The notes under the pieces are model-generated. The model was given only the letters and a program-made list of their open reading frames with translations, was not told the DNA's origin and ran no database searches. Shown here one piece after another: positions 62,641 through 64,000 of a stretch of 64,000 nucleotides of DNA. The stretch is from the NCBI GenBank assembly GCA_964036275.1, contig CAXIWQ010000266.1, positions 239,552-303,551 on the forward strand, in the 5' to 3' direction. Numbering within the stretch: the first letter of the stretch is position 1; the number at the start of each line of letters is the position of its first letter. Both the position numbers and the translations under genes were made by a program. Source of the DNA: Litoditis marina (taxonomy: Eukaryota; Nematoda; Chromadorea; Rhabditida; Rhabditidae).

Positions 62641-62720
62641 AAAGATGTACTGAAGAGAGAAAGAATGTACTGGACACAGAAAGAAAGAAAGAAAGAAAGA
62701 GAATGGTAGAAAGAGAGAAA
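62641..62720. repeat. Rearrangement junction with GAAA repeats and microhomology
   Basis: GAGAGAAAGAATGTACTGG occurs twice (about 62657 and 62711), with (GAAA)n between them and GATGTACTGAAGAGAG before them. The inverted PLE arm begins at the second copy. Confidence 0.7.
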
Positions 62721-63325
62721 GAATGTACTGGGTGCGGGGAGCAATACATTGGGGAAACAGGGCGCAAACTTTATATTCGTCTGAAAGAGCACATTAGGGG
62801 ACGGGACAAAAGTTTACAAGGCACAGCATTGGGAAACCATAGAATTATTTCCCATCAAGGCGCACTTTTTGACATCCGAGTTACGGTGCTAGGGGTAGAG
62901 AGCGATGTTTCTGCACGGAAACTGCTGGAAGCTTGTTGGATACGTGCCAAGTCTCCTACCATGAACAGGAAAGACGAGTGCATCTCAATTACCACGCATC
63001 TCGTGCCTTTTCTTGGCAAATGCAGTTTCTGAGTGTGCTTCATTTACTTCCGGTCAACAGTCTCACTCGGTTGTCTCACTATTTCTCCAACCACTTCGGT
63101 GGATAAGGTGTGTCAAAGTTCTGTTAGATTTGAGTTAGTCATGCTCTCTATGCACTATTTGGAATACTTTTGAGTTGAATTCCGGCGCGACTGTATCGAT
63201 TTTGTTGTAAATAGTTGACTGATGCCTTTTTTAGGCTCTGAAGACGGCGAACCCGCCGAAACGTCAGCACTAAATAAAGAACATCATATCACCTCGTGTT
63301 CGGTCTAACAAGAAAACCAACAATA
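62721..63325 (+). mobile_element. Inverted copy of the PLE 3' end (GIY-YIG plus 3' UTR)
   Basis: About 605 bp that is the near-identical reverse complement of 61025-61628. It encodes the last about 100 residues, ending LVPFLGKCSF then TGA at 63030-63032, and the 3' UTR with the second hammerhead-like motif. It stands directly in front of the next plus-strand copy, the position of a PLE pseudo-LTR. Confidence 0.88.
63235..63268 (+). ncRNA. Hammerhead ribozyme-like motif, right arm
   Basis: Same 34-nt arrangement as the left-arm motif: GCT, CTGAAGA (63238-63244), stem II hairpin, GAAA (63258-63261), ACGT, C (63265), AGC. Placed about 70 nt before the start codon of the following copy, it would cut that copy's transcript in its leader if active. 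Confidence 0.55.
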
Positions 63326-63335
63326 CATTACACAA

Positions 63336-64000
63336 ATGCCGAGGTTCAAAGACGATAGGACATGGAGAATATTACGAACCGTACCACCTCAATACTTCCT
63401 TATCGCACGCGAGGCTGTTTCTCTACGACAGAAGATCGTCGTACTCAAGCAACAGCATCACTTCCTTCAACGATGCCTTCGAACAAAGATGATACCAAAC
63501 TTCATTCAAAATCGGAAGATCCACGAGTTGTGCAGCCTTCCAAGTGAACACCCATCCGTCAAGAGATTGGAACTAGACATACTAAGAAGAGCCGTGCACT
63601 CCAAGAAAGATCTGATATTTGCTTTGATTTTGAGATGTCGTGCAAAAGAACATAATTGTCAGCGTTTCTTACAGGCAAATTGTTGGAGGAGGTTGGAATT
63701 GGGATCTAGAACCATTTGCAATCGAATTCGAGCAGAGACAAAGGAATCATTGATTTGGAAGTATGATCAACTAGTCCAGAAGGTGAGCTTGTCTTCTCAA
63801 ACTAACTTAACAACGACACACCTTCCTTTACGAAACAACCGAGGTCAGACCGTTCAGACCGTTCAATCTACTCACACTCAGACCGGCAATTCTCGTGTCA
63901 CACTACTAGGAAATATCCAACTATCTTCACATGCACTTTCCCTTCTGGATCTGGGACCTTTTTTTTAGCATTTCACAAGGGATAGGACCCGCGGTTTACA
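63336..64000 (+). mobile_element. Start of a further PLE copy: N-terminal coding region
   Basis: ATG at 63336 opens about 210 basic, Leu/Arg/Lys-rich codons (MPRFKDDRTW...) up to SLLDLGPFF, then TAG inside a run of eight T (63959-63966). Removing one T keeps the frame open to the window edge (SISQGIGPAVY). The position right after a pseudo-LTR and the LLGNIQLSSHALSLLDLGP stretch resemble the region N-terminal to RT in Penelope-like proteins. The RT itself would lie beyond the window. Confidence 0.7.

Noticed and set aside
62502..63032. 176-codon plus-strand frame starting upstream of the GIY-YIG segment
   Set aside because: Its first part is antisense to the minus-strand RT and GAAA repeats. 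Only the part from about 62728 is meaningful, as a truncated PLE 3' fragment.

Overview
This is a eukaryotic, very probably nematode (Rhabditina, Caenorhabditis-like) genomic window. Genes are split into short exons with TTTCAG-type 3' splice sites. Three of the four multi-exon genes have their closest known relatives in nematode families: a DHS-type short-chain dehydrogenase, an UNC-42-like paired-class homeodomain protein and MPPA-1, the alpha subunit of the mitochondrial processing peptidase. The genome is loaded with small palindromic DNA elements and GA/TC microsatellites. A run of exactly 200 N marks a draft assembly. All gene models were assembled by hand, by reading exons and checking that reading-frame phase is kept across each splice junction. 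No search or alignment was run.

Layout: 1-5026 is intergenic, with duplicated and inverted short repeats. 5027-10436 (+) is a complete nine-exon short-chain dehydrogenase/reductase of 323 aa. 11730-19273 (-) is an ionotropic-receptor-type glutamate-gated channel whose tail faces the dehydrogenase; a possible signal-peptide exon lies at 20206-20263. 21884-27726 (-) is the homeobox gene, called unc-42-like, with ten exons recognised and the 5' end unresolved. 27727-55406 is about 27.7 kb without a recognisable exon. It holds a dense field of GA/TC microsatellites, palindromic elements and a few unique AT-rich islands that could be cis-regulatory DNA for the homeobox gene. 55407-60521 (-) is the C-terminal part of mppa-1 (seven exons, 228 codons). 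Its last intron carries a 231-bp inverted repeat and a degenerate array of TGACGTCA sites. 61025-64000 is a Penelope-like retroelement (PLE) cluster: one minus-strand copy with RT and GIY-YIG endonuclease, an inverted 605-bp copy of its 3' end, and then, on the plus strand, the N-terminal coding region of a further copy running off the window.

The genes do not form an operon or a pathway. What links the window is mobile DNA: at least seven families of small repeats and the PLE sit in introns and spacers, and several touch splice sites. The most interesting signals are a hammerhead-ribozyme-like motif in both PLE 3' arms, the PLE arrangement itself, the large hairpin and TGACGTCA array in mppa-1, tandem repeats that look derived from a splice donor in the dehydrogenase gene, and terminal-inverted-repeat elements whose interiors have turned into simple tandem arrays.
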